From JAJPXC01 sp964562375 (GTDB lineage Bacteria > Bacteroidota > Bacteroidia > Bacteroidales > Muribaculaceae), in contig CAZLSW010000106.1 of the NCBI GenBank assembly GCA_964562375.1, forward strand, positions 1-8,144: a stretch of DNA of 8,144 bases. The letters are read 5' to 3'. Position 1 is the stretch's first letter; every line of letters begins with the position of its first letter. Below the pieces are notes generated by a model. The model worked only from the letters and a program-made list of their open reading frames with translations. It did not search any database and was not told where the DNA came from. Below are positions 1 to 6,294 of the stretch, one piece after another. The position numbers were made by a program, and so were the translations under genes.

Positions 1-52
1 GCCTCGCGGTAAGAGTCGCTTAGCCTTATCTCAAATTTTTAACGAACTATTG
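1..52. repeat. Left arm of a perfect 52-bp inverted repeat
   Basis: Bases 1-52 are the exact reverse complement of bases 8091-8142, with no mismatch. Identity ends sharply on the inner side: base 53 and base 55 do not pair with 8090 and 8088. The outer limit is unknown because the window starts here. The arm forms the leader directly upstream of the phosphodiesterase start at 70. It codes for nothing evident and contains no strong internal dyad. It could be a site-specific recombination site, a transposon end, or a dispersed repeat that ends the contig. Confidence 0.95.
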
Positions 53-69
53 ATTAATTGAAGAATAGA

Positions 70-813
70 ATGAAAGCAAAAACAATCCTAGCCGCCGCTG
101 TTTTAAGTGCATTATCTGTAGCCGCGACACGTCCCGCAGTAGTATCCCATCGTGGTTATTGGGACACAGAAGGGAGTGCCCAAAACTCCATCAGGTCGCT
201 TGTGAAAGCCGATTCAATCGGCTGCGAATACACCGAGTTTGACGTATGGTTGACGTCCGACAACGTGCCTGTTGTCAACCATGACGGCGTGATTGACGGT
301 ATCGTCATCCAAAACAGCCCATACAGCGAGGTGGCCAAGGCTCGGCTCTCCAATGGCGAGCCAGTGCCCAGGCTTGACCAATTCCTCGACACAGCCATGA
401 TGCTGAATGTGGGCCTGGTTTTAGAGTTGAAACCTCATGACGATCCAACCAAGGAGGTGCTTGCCGCCGGTATTATCGCACGCATGATCGCCGAGCGCGA
501 CCTGGAGCCTCGCACAATGTACATCACCTTCTCGGCCAACGCATTGAAGGCTCTACACGCCACAACGGGACAGAAGGTGGCATACTTGTCGGCCTGCTCG
601 CCCGAGGAATTGGTGGCGCTTGACAGCTACGGCCCAGATTTCAACATTGGAAGCCTGCGGTTGTTTCCGCAATGGCTCGATGAATTCCGCCGATTGGGAA
701 TGCCGTTGAACGTGTGGACAGTGGATTCGGATGATGATATCCAATGGTGCATCGACAACGGTGCGGCCTACATCACCACCAACAATCCCCTACGGGCGCA
801 GCAACTGCGTTAA
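70..813 (+). CDS. Periplasmic glycerophosphodiester phosphodiesterase (GDPD family)
   Basis: This is a 247-residue exported enzyme expected to hydrolyse glycerophosphodiesters to glycerol-3-phosphate plus an alcohol. The ATG at 70 is preferred over an in-frame TTG at 58 because it starts a classic signal peptide: a lysine-bearing n-region, a hydrophobic core, then a likely cleavage near A19 after SVAA. There is no lipobox cysteine. The GDPD TIM-barrel motifs run in order: H27-R28-G; E56 and D58 in TEFDVW; H71-D72 in NHD; E119 and K121 in LELK; and W216-T-V-D near the end. Length fits a minimal bacterial GDPD. One deviation is that the usual PEN(T) segment reads AQN, so its Glu is a Gln. The nearby OPA antiporter (3526-4878) could import the product, although the genes face each other. 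No promoter is visible inside the window, so transcription probably enters from the left through the repeat arm. Confidence 0.9.
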   Translation: MKAKTILAAAVLSALSVAATRPAVVSHRGYWDTEGSAQNSIRSLVKADSIGCEYTEFDVWLTSDNVPVVNHDGVIDGIVIQNSPYSEVAKARLSNGEPVPRLDQFLDTAMMLNVGLVLELKPHDDPTKEVLAAGIIARMIAERDLEPRTMYITFSANALKALHATTGQKVAYLSACSPEELVALDSYGPDFNIGSLRLFPQWLDEFRRLGMPLNVWTVDSDDDIQWCIDNGAAYITTNNPLRAQQLR

Positions 814-831
814 CATATAAAGGGCCAGGGG

Positions 832-875
832 AAAAGGGAGCTATCGCAAGGTGGCTCCCTTTTGTGTCTTTTTCA
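832..875. terminator. Shared hairpin terminator between convergent genes
   Basis: A 10-bp perfect stem pairs 832-841 (AAAAGGGAGC) with 854-863 (GCTCCCTTTT) around a 12-base loop. On the plus strand a T-rich tail follows (to about 875), so it should stop transcription of the phosphodiesterase. The A-rich start of the left arm gives a short T run on the minus strand, so it may also serve the sigma-GH65 gene. The minus-strand stop codon (843-841) and its last codons lie inside the hairpin. Confidence 0.75.
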
Positions 876-3405
876 GCGTCAATCCATCCGTGCCAATGCC
901 GGTGATTGTAAGGGATTTCCAATGGCGTGGCATCTTGGATTGCACAAGGCCGATAGGCTTATCGCTGGTTATATCTTGCACTTGCAGGCCTCCAAATCCG
1001 TTAAGGATAGTTTGGAGAAAACCGCCAGCGCCCGTTGCGAAATTCACACGGTTGTCGGAGGCGTTCTCGGAAATTACTCCATAGGGCGCACGCATGTGGG
1101 GACGATACGCCTCGACGAAAAGCTCGTTAGCCTTGTCGGGATCGCCTAAGCGCGAGTAGAGGATAGCGAGGATAGCGTAGGACATCGCCGGACCGTTGGG
1201 GTTGATTAACGGATGGTAATACTCCAGGTCGCGGCGTATTTGTTCCTCGTCGGTGATTACATTGAGAGGATAGGCCATCAGATTGACATCGGCCTGCTTA
1301 ATCTGTCGGGGGGTAAAGCCTTCAAACTCGGCCGTTGCGCCATCTTCAGTCATGGGGATACGCAATCCATCGGCAATCTTAAGCCATCTACTATCGGGCT
1401 TTTTGCCCAGCACCTCAGCGGCTTGGTGGGCGGCACGAAGCGACTCGGTGGCAACGGCGTTGGTGAAAGCGTTGTCGGTCACCTCCTTGGCGTATTCGTC
1501 GGGGCACACGACATTCACGATGGAATATGACCCGTCGGGGTTCTCGGTGACTCGCGAGGTCCAAAAATCGGCGATGTCGCGCAGCAAGGGCCAGCCGTCG
1601 GTGGCAAGCCACGTGGTGTCGCGCGTCACTCGGAAGTAGTCGCGAGCGGCCACAGCTATGTCGCCGTTGATATGGTGCTCAAAGCCTCCCATCAATGCTC
1701 TCACCGGACATCCCTCTTCGCCGGCATCGTCACTTTCCCAAGGGAACATGGCTCCACGGTAGCCGTTGGCCAACGCGCGGCGATGGGCTGCCTCGCGGCG
1801 GTCGTTGCGGTAGTCCATCATCGACCGAGCGATTCCCTGGTTGAGCAACAGCATAGGAGGATACATCCACAGCTCGGTATCCCAGAACACATGGCTATTG
1901 TACTCGGTCCAGCTCAGCCCGAACGGGGTGATGCTCAATCGCGACCCTTCACGGCAATTGCTATACAATGTATAAAGCGACATGCGAGCTATCTGCTGGG
2001 CCTCGTCATCACCCAGGATTTCAATATCTCCTTGCCACAGTTCTTCCCAGCGCTTGAGATGATCCGCGAGCATTGTGGGGACGCCGCGCACAGCTACCGT
2101 GGCCACCTGGCGATCTGACTCGTTGCGAGGGTCCAGGAAATCACGGTCGGAGCATACGGCCCCGATTAGCGAGAACTCCAAAGTGGTTCCCGCTGGGATC
2201 TTCACGCTAAACGAATTATCTTTGGAGATCTTCGGCGTTTCAGCGCCCTGGGGAAACACTATCGCCGAGGAGGCCGAGACCAAGCGTTTGCGCAATTTTG
2301 ACACACCACTAAGGCGATAGATAGGCAAGCGGGTCGACATCAGTTTCACCGACATCGTATGCGAAGCCGTGTCACAGTATTCTTCGGGCACCTGATAAGG
2401 GTTTATCACGTTGATGGTAATATCACTTTTTGGAGTTACTTTCACTGTCATTATGCCAGCGAAAGGCTGTCCGCGCAAGGCGTAAAGCTCGCTTGTGATA
2501 TCGGTTCCTTTAAAATTATAGTGGTCGGTGATTATCGCTTTGCGCATGTCGAGCGACTGCGACCAGTTGTCAAGTTTATCAAGGGCCAGTGTGTCGCCGT
2601 CAATAAAAAGTTTTAGACAGAAAGGGTTGATGCCACGCAGTCCACGGCTAACGCCATCGGCCTGGTTCTCATCCATCACATGGTTGAGCATCACCTGGCT
2701 GACAGTCAACGGCTCACGGTGGGAAAGGAGGCCGATGCATCCGTTGGCCATCGCCACGCCGAAATATTCGCCTTGAGTATCGTTGGTAGTAATTGTGTAA
2801 TCCTTGAAATCAGCTCCGGTAGCCGAGCCCATGACTAAAAGGAGCATCAATGTTGCCAGACAGCAACGGATGTCGCGGAGGGCCAGCTGGATATGTTTCT
2901 CCACCGTCCTTACCGACATTCCCAACGACTGGGCTATCTCCCGGGCCGACTGAAAATTGAATCGACTGCGGCTAAACACCTCGCGCCGCTTGCCAGGCAT
3001 TTGATTCACAGCATCCATAATCTGGGTTTCCATCTCCTGGGCGCAATAATGCTCCTCGAGGTCGTAGGTGTCGGGGGTTGTTTCTGTCATAACTGTTGAT
3101 ATTGATTCGGTGATATGGGAGTATTTGAATCGGTAATGATTGTAGATCTCGTATTTGGCGAGTGTATAAAGATAGGATCGCATCGACAAGTCGGGGTTGA
3201 GCGACTGTCGATGGATCCACACTTTTGCGAACACATTCTGGGTAATGTCCTCGGCCACGCAATTGTCTTTGACCATACCTAAAACAAAACCAAAATAACC
3301 CGGATAGTATTTCGAGAACAACGTCTCGAAACTCTTATGGTCATCCTTGCGCAGGCCGTTGATGAGAGCTATATCCTCTGTGTCGAGCATTGGTATTCGG
3401 TTCAT
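841..3405 (-). CDS. ECF sigma factor fused to a GH65 glycosidase through a transmembrane/signal segment
   Basis: This is one uninterrupted 854-residue reading frame with two complete modules. Residues about 10-95 are sigma-70 region 2, with AEDITQNVF at 51-59. Residues about 128-180 are region 4, with REIAQSLGMSVRTVEKH at 155-171. Residues 181-198 are hydrophobic, follow R177 and R180, and look like a signal anchor or signal peptide. Residues about 200-854 match a whole GH65 enzyme of about 675 residues. These include an N-terminal beta domain, FWDTELW at 507-513, the general-acid motif CPDEY with E637, KQADVNLMAYP at 703-713, and SEN with E780 as probable general base. The 143-residue gap between the two Glu matches GH65 hydrolases (kojibiose-hydrolase type) rather than phosphorylases. 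Predicted topology is sigma in the cytoplasm and GH65 in the periplasm. No FecR anti-sigma gene is present. The gene lies 120 bases downstream of the antiporter on the same strand, possibly co-transcribed. Module assignments are firm; a true single polypeptide is likely but a base error is not excluded. Confidence 0.85.
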   Translation of the reverse strand: MNRIPMLDTEDIALINGLRKDDHKSFETLFSKYYPGYFGFVLGMVKDNCVAEDITQNVFAKVWIHRQSLNPDLSMRSYLYTLAKYEIYNHYRFKYSHITESISTVMTETTPDTYDLEEHYCAQEMETQIMDAVNQMPGKRREVFSRSRFNFQSAREIAQSLGMSVRTVEKHIQLALRDIRCCLATLMLLLVMGSATGADFKDYTITTNDTQGEYFGVAMANGCIGLLSHREPLTVSQVMLNHVMDENQADGVSRGLRGINPFCLKLFIDGDTLALDKLDNWSQSLDMRKAIITDHYNFKGTDITSELYALRGQPFAGIMTVKVTPKSDITINVINPYQVPEEYCDTASHTMSVKLMSTRLPIYRLSGVSKLRKRLVSASSAIVFPQGAETPKISKDNSFSVKIPAGTTLEFSLIGAVCSDRDFLDPRNESDRQVATVAVRGVPTMLADHLKRWEELWQGDIEILGDDEAQQIARMSLYTLYSNCREGSRLSITPFGLSWTEYNSHVFWDTELWMYPPMLLLNQGIARSMMDYRNDRREAAHRRALANGYRGAMFPWESDDAGEEGCPVRALMGGFEHHINGDIAVAARDYFRVTRDTTWLATDGWPLLRDIADFWTSRVTENPDGSYSIVNVVCPDEYAKEVTDNAFTNAVATESLRAAHQAAEVLGKKPDSRWLKIADGLRIPMTEDGATAEFEGFTPRQIKQADVNLMAYPLNVITDEEQIRRDLEYYHPLINPNGPAMSYAILAILYSRLGDPDKANELFVEAYRPHMRAPYGVISENASDNRVNFATGAGGFLQTILNGFGGLQVQDITSDKPIGLVQSKMPRHWKSLTITGIGTDGLTLKKTQKGATLR
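2812..2865 (-). other. Hydrophobic junction joining the sigma and GH65 modules
   Basis: These codons cover residues 181-198 of the fusion, starting CCLATLMLLLVMG and ending SATGA. Two arginines (R177, R180) lie just before it, which favours an N-in, C-out orientation. The end resembles a signal peptidase I site. An internal ATG at 2847-2845 (M187) could start GH65 alone, but that would leave a very short hydrophobic leader with no positive charge. The bases TTGATG at this point also contain a TGA overlapping the ATG in another frame. No CAAAnnTA (a minus-strand TAnnTTTG box) is visible just upstream of the internal start. Confidence 0.7.
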
Positions 3406-3525
3406 GGCTTTTTAGGGCTAATTTTTGTATGCCACGAAGTTAGAGCCTTTTACCAACGAGGATTAGCGCATATGTTTTTAGTTTTTATATAATGGTTTTA
3501 ACATTTGTTTCAAAAATTGTAAGAT

Positions 3526-4878
3526 TTAGTCAGAGGGCTTGGCCTTCCACACCAGCAAAGCCACTAAGAATGAGAGCGCTGAGGCCGAAATCCAGAAAAT
3601 TGACACAGCATGGAAATTGTAGTAATCCACGCCATTGATCACCGTGTGATGAGCCTCGATCAATCGGCCGGTGATCACGTCCTGCACGCCAGCGAATATG
3701 TAACTTACCAGGCCTACCATGCCCACGGCAGCGCCCGAGGCCATCCTCGGTGCATAGTCGATTGCCATCAGCCCGCCAAGGAAGCATATCAGTCCGCCAA
3801 TCGACAATCCGAATATCAGCATGGCCACGATATTGATCCACAACGCGTCGCCTGAGCCAAGGAAACAAACCAGGGCTATCGTATTCAACACACCGAACAT
3901 CAAAGCCGGCACATTGCGACGACCTGCGAAAAGGCGGTCGGACAACCAACCGGCGCTCATCGCTCCGAAAATCACCGCCATGGCGTTCAGGCCGATCACC
4001 CATGTGGCTTGTTGCAACTCGTAGCCCTTGACGATTTCAAGGTAACGCACGCCCCAGCCGTTAATGGCATAGCGCGACACGTACATCAATCCGCTGGCGA
4101 TGGCCACAAACCACACGTTGCGATTGGTCAACGCCATCTTCTGTGCCGCCTTTACGCTTTTTTGCTTGGTTACGCCTATCGGGGGCAAGCCCATACTCTC
4201 AGGGCTGTCGTGTAGATACCTTATAATAACAAAGATTCCGATTACACCGCAGACGGCGGCGGCGAAGAAGCCTTGTTGCCAGCCTATGTAGCCCACCACC
4301 GAGCCGATGATAATGAACGACAGGAACTCGCCGATACCGTGGCCTGCGCTGAAGAAGCCGTAGAACGTGCCTCGCTCTTTCTGGGAGAACCATCGCGACA
4401 ACGACACGATAGGAGGCGCGGTGCCCATTGACTGTCCCCAGCCGTTGATGATCCACAGCACAGTGAACGCCAAGAAGAACACCGACACGCCGAGGCCTAC
4501 CCCGGTCACCGAGAAGCCCAAGGCTCCTACAATCACGTTGGCGATGACCGAGAGCACCAAGCCCGTGGCCATGAATCGCTTGATATTGGAGTAATCGGTG
4601 ATAAAACTGTTGATAAATTTTCCAGCGGCGTAGGCGAACAACATCGCCGAGCCAACGATACCCAATTGGGCATCGTTCAATAGGTTGGCATCTACAATCG
4701 GTGTCTTGACGACATTGAGCGTGGTGCGACACACATAATAGAGGCTGTGACCGACCACCGCGGCGAAGAATGTCTCGAGTTGCAACCGGCGCGTCTTGCG
4801 CCGCAACTCATCTTCGGGGAGATCGAGCTGCGGAATTGCCGGCAACTTTTGGTAGTAACTTTTTAGAGCGGTAAGCAT
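3526..4878 (-). CDS. OPA-family organophosphate:phosphate antiporter (GlpT/UhpT-like MFS)
   Basis: This is a 450-residue inner-membrane transporter with about 12 hydrophobic segments and a charged N-terminal tail (residues 1-33). It should exchange a phosphorylated solute for inorganic phosphate. By eye it aligns with remembered E. coli GlpT across its length. Equivalents of the four GlpT phosphate-site residues are visible: R51 (GlpT R45), K87 (K80 in GKF), H180 (H165 in SAGHGIGE) and R269 (R269 in SRYAINGW). WFSQKERGTF (163-172) and DSPESMGLPP (224-233) are also typical of the family. The substrate cannot be fixed; GlpT D274 in LDW is N273-G here. Glycerol-3-phosphate is favoured by the nearby phosphodiesterase, with a hexose phosphate as the alternative. 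The start at 4878 is the first ATG. The 120-base AT-rich gap to the sigma-GH65 gene shows no hairpin terminator, so read-through is possible. Confidence 0.88.
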   Translation of the reverse strand: MLTALKSYYQKLPAIPQLDLPEDELRRKTRRLQLETFFAAVVGHSLYYVCRTTLNVVKTPIVDANLLNDAQLGIVGSAMLFAYAAGKFINSFITDYSNIKRFMATGLVLSVIANVIVGALGFSVTGVGLGVSVFFLAFTVLWIINGWGQSMGTAPPIVSLSRWFSQKERGTFYGFFSAGHGIGEFLSFIIIGSVVGYIGWQQGFFAAAVCGVIGIFVIIRYLHDSPESMGLPPIGVTKQKSVKAAQKMALTNRNVWFVAIASGLMYVSRYAINGWGVRYLEIVKGYELQQATWVIGLNAMAVIFGAMSAGWLSDRLFAGRRNVPALMFGVLNTIALVCFLGSGDALWINIVAMLIFGLSIGGLICFLGGLMAIDYAPRMASGAAVGMVGLVSYIFAGVQDVITGRLIEAHHTVINGVDYYNFHAVSIFWISASALSFLVALLVWKAKPSD

Positions 4879-5046
4879 AGATCTATTTTTTCATAACTGT
4901 TCCCCCTAAGAACACCCCAACAACCCATCCTACGTAATCCCTTTCTCAAAAACATCTGGAATTGCCACGAGTCGTCCACACGCCGCCCACATTTCCCATG
5001 TCAGTTTTTGATTTATAACTCAAGTTTCGCAAGTTATCCAAGAAAC
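4879..5046. other. Non-coding region upstream of the antiporter
   Basis: This stretch holds no credible gene. It should contain the antiporter promoter on the minus strand, but no exact TAnnTTTG box is visible there. The closest is a one-mismatch TGTTTTTG around 4946-4953 with no convincing -33 element. No strong hairpin was seen. Confidence 0.5.
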
Positions 5047-5161
5047 CACGAATTAACACTAATATTCACTAATTCAGCGATTAAGATTATATTATCATTA
5101 AAGAATTAAGCTTTGCTGCGCAAAGAATTAACACGAATTTCGGGACACCTGCAAATTAGTG
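5047..5161. repeat. Short CAC(G/T)AATT repeats with an inverted copy
   Basis: Three copies of CAC(G/T)AAT(T/A) start at 5047, 5057 and 5067, exactly 10 bases apart. A fourth, CACGAATT, is at 5132-5139. An inverted copy, AATTAGTG, is at 5154-5161. The spacing of one helical turn could suit a DNA-binding protein, but AT-rich intergenic repeat debris is as likely. The block lies between the divergent antiporter and regulator genes. Confidence 0.55.
5111..5125. other. Small perfect hairpin
   Basis: CTTTGC at 5111-5116 pairs with GCAAAG at 5120-5125 around a TGC loop. The flanking AAGAATTA-type sequence occurs on both sides as a direct repeat (5101-5108 and 5123-5130). There is no T-run typical of a terminator. 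Its role is unknown. Confidence 0.5.
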
Positions 5162-5224
5162 TGTTTGGGCATGGCCACTCTCCCAGCATCTTATGGTTCG
5201 TTTAGCTTGTGAGCATCATGGGAT

Positions 5225-5344
5225 ATCCCCTCGGAGCCGCAACGCGGCGAGGGTGGCAATAAGCCCATACGAACCGAGCACCGCGAGGGAGTGCGGGGAT
5301 AAACAGAAACTATCTTCCAACCCCAGTCATAGCCCCAACGGGGC
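5225..5344. repeat. GC-rich multi-hairpin intergenic element (REP-like)
   Basis: This dense run of palindromes sits in an otherwise AT-rich gap. CCCTC (5228-5232) pairs with GAGGG (5249-5253). Inside it GCCGC (5236-5240) pairs with GCGGC (5244-5248) around an AAC loop. GCAC (5278-5281) can pair with GTGC (5291-5294). ATCCCC (5225-5230) can pair with GGGGAT (5295-5300), closing the whole unit and competing with the first stem. A separate hairpin, GCCCC-AAC-GGGGC, lies at 5332-5344 and reuses the AAC loop. A reading frame across it (from 5193) resembles no protein I recognise and is best ignored. From general familiarity it resembles dispersed palindromic repeats in Bacteroidales genomes; copy number cannot be judged here. 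Confidence 0.65.
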
Positions 5345-5403
5345 GGTTTGGCGGAGTCAACTAAAAAGTCACATCGAGAACCTTACAGTCCAAAATTTAT
5401 GCG

Positions 5404-5411
5404 TACATTTG
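5404..5411 (+). promoter_or_regulatory. Bacteroidetes-type -7 box for the LuxR-type regulator
   Basis: TACATTTG matches TAnnTTTG exactly. The expected -33 position holds only a weak match (CTTA at 5382-5385). Transcription would begin near 5416, giving a leader of about 37 bases before the ATG at 5453. Because the box lies downstream of the earlier in-frame ATGs at 5348 and 5399, it argues against those starts. Confidence 0.55.
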
Positions 5412-5452
5412 CCGTCAAAACCAAATATCTTCGGTATTTGTTTACGACAATT

Positions 5453-6229
5453 ATGGATGTATTAAGAAAAGAGCTCAACGAGGTTTATCGGCGACAACGA
5501 CTCCAAGAACTGGAATTGCCGGCCCGGGGGTTGGAGCAGGCATTATCCAAGGCTGAAGTATATGCCGAGGTATCGGGGAAGGCTTGCGTAGTAACGGATA
5601 TTAAGGCCAACCGCAGCTATTTTTTCGCGGGCCGTATGGCTCACCTTATTGGGTTGACCAATGAGGAAATTCAGTGCAAAGAAATTCCTTCGAGCGACGA
5701 GGACTTCCTCTATCTGCGCATGAAGCCCGCCGATTTGGTGGAGTTGCGTATGCTCGAATATGAGTTTTTCAAGCACGTGGAGAGCCGTGCGCCTAACAAA
5801 CGCCTGGGACCCAAGGCTATAGCCTTGGTGAGCATGAGGGATGACAGTGGCCTATGGCAAACAATCGAGAAAACTACACAGATGCTCGCTCTGGCTCCTA
5901 ATGGGGCCTTATGGCTAGTGCTATGTTGCTACGACATGCCTACCCATGAAAGAATAGGGCTGGGGATCAACCCCCTGGTCGTGGACAACGGCGAGGGTAG
6001 TGTTATCGCCTACCACAATTTCGAGGAGCGACGGGGACATATTCTTTCCGACCGCGAGAAACAAGTGCTCAAGCTGATAAAGGAGGGACTGCTCAGCAAG
6101 GAAATCGCCACGCGGCTCGGATTGGCCGTCAACACCGTGAACCGTCATCGCCAGAACATCCTGGAAAAACTGGCTGTCAACAACTCGATGGAGGCTGTCA
6201 ACGCGGCCATCGCTATGCGCCTGCTGTAA
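5453..6229 (+). CDS. LuxR-type transcriptional regulator
   Basis: This is a 258-residue cytoplasmic DNA-binding protein. The C-terminal LuxR/GerE helix-turn-helix spans residues about 197-248. It begins with LSDREKQVLKLIKEG (198-212), followed by SKEIATRLGLAVNTVNRHRQ (recognition helix) and NILEKL. The N-terminal part, about 190 residues, has no motif I can name. It starts with a charged helical stretch (1-35); its alternating beta/alpha pattern would fit a PAS-like sensor fold, which is an inference. There is no phospho-acceptor receiver domain or membrane segment. An in-frame extension to 5348 exists, but the -7 box at 5404-5411 and the repeat-derived sequence there favour ATG 5453. The MalS-like gene starts 65 bases downstream on the same strand and could be its target or partner. 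Confidence 0.85.
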   Translation: MDVLRKELNEVYRRQRLQELELPARGLEQALSKAEVYAEVSGKACVVTDIKANRSYFFAGRMAHLIGLTNEEIQCKEIPSSDEDFLYLRMKPADLVELRMLEYEFFKHVESRAPNKRLGPKAIALVSMRDDSGLWQTIEKTTQMLALAPNGALWLVLCCYDMPTHERIGLGINPLVVDNGEGSVIAYHNFEERRGHILSDREKQVLKLIKEGLLSKEIATRLGLAVNTVNRHRQNILEKLAVNNSMEAVNAAIAMRLL

Positions 6230-6245
6230 TGGTTATTTTTCAGCA

Positions 6246-6277
6246 TTGACAATTGGGGGAGAGAATTGGTAATTTTG
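6246..6277 (+). promoter_or_regulatory. Promoter for the MalS-like gene
   Basis: The -7 box TAATTTTG (6270-6277) matches TAnnTTTG exactly. A -33-like TTG at 6246-6248 (in ATTGAC) lies 21 bases upstream, within the range known for Bacteroides promoters. Transcription would begin near 6282, leaving a leader of about 13 bases. This excludes the in-frame TTG start at 6253 and supports ATG 6295. Confidence 0.6.
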
Positions 6278-6294
6278 TCAAAAATTTTCCAATC

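Noticed and set aside
1213..2118. Several long plus-strand open frames inside the sigma-GH65 gene
   Set aside because: They are antisense to a strongly conserved GH65 coding region and show no family motifs; they reflect GC-biased codon use of the real gene.
3406..3525. Promoter for the sigma-GH65 gene in the 120-base gap
   Set aside because: The best minus-strand candidates each miss a TAnnTTTG base and lack a placed -33 element, so no promoter is called; read-through from the antiporter is an alternative.
4199..4732. A 177-codon minus-strand frame inside the antiporter gene
   Set aside because: It is a shifted-frame shadow of the antiporter, rich in Arg and His with no domain, while the antiporter frame has conserved GlpT-type residues throughout.
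5348..5452. N-terminal extension of the LuxR-type regulator to the ATG at 5348
   Set aside because: It would start upstream of an exact -7 promoter box (5404-5411) and encodes repeat-derived sequence without family similarity; ATG 5453 fits better.
5193..5465. Plus-strand reading frame of 90 codons across the intergenic region
   Set aside because: It runs through the GC-rich palindromic element and the regulator promoter, has no recognisable domain, and overlaps the start of the real LuxR-type gene in another frame.
6253..6294. Upstream TTG start for the MalS-like gene
   Set aside because: It lies within the predicted promoter and would bury the clean signal peptide that begins at ATG 6295.
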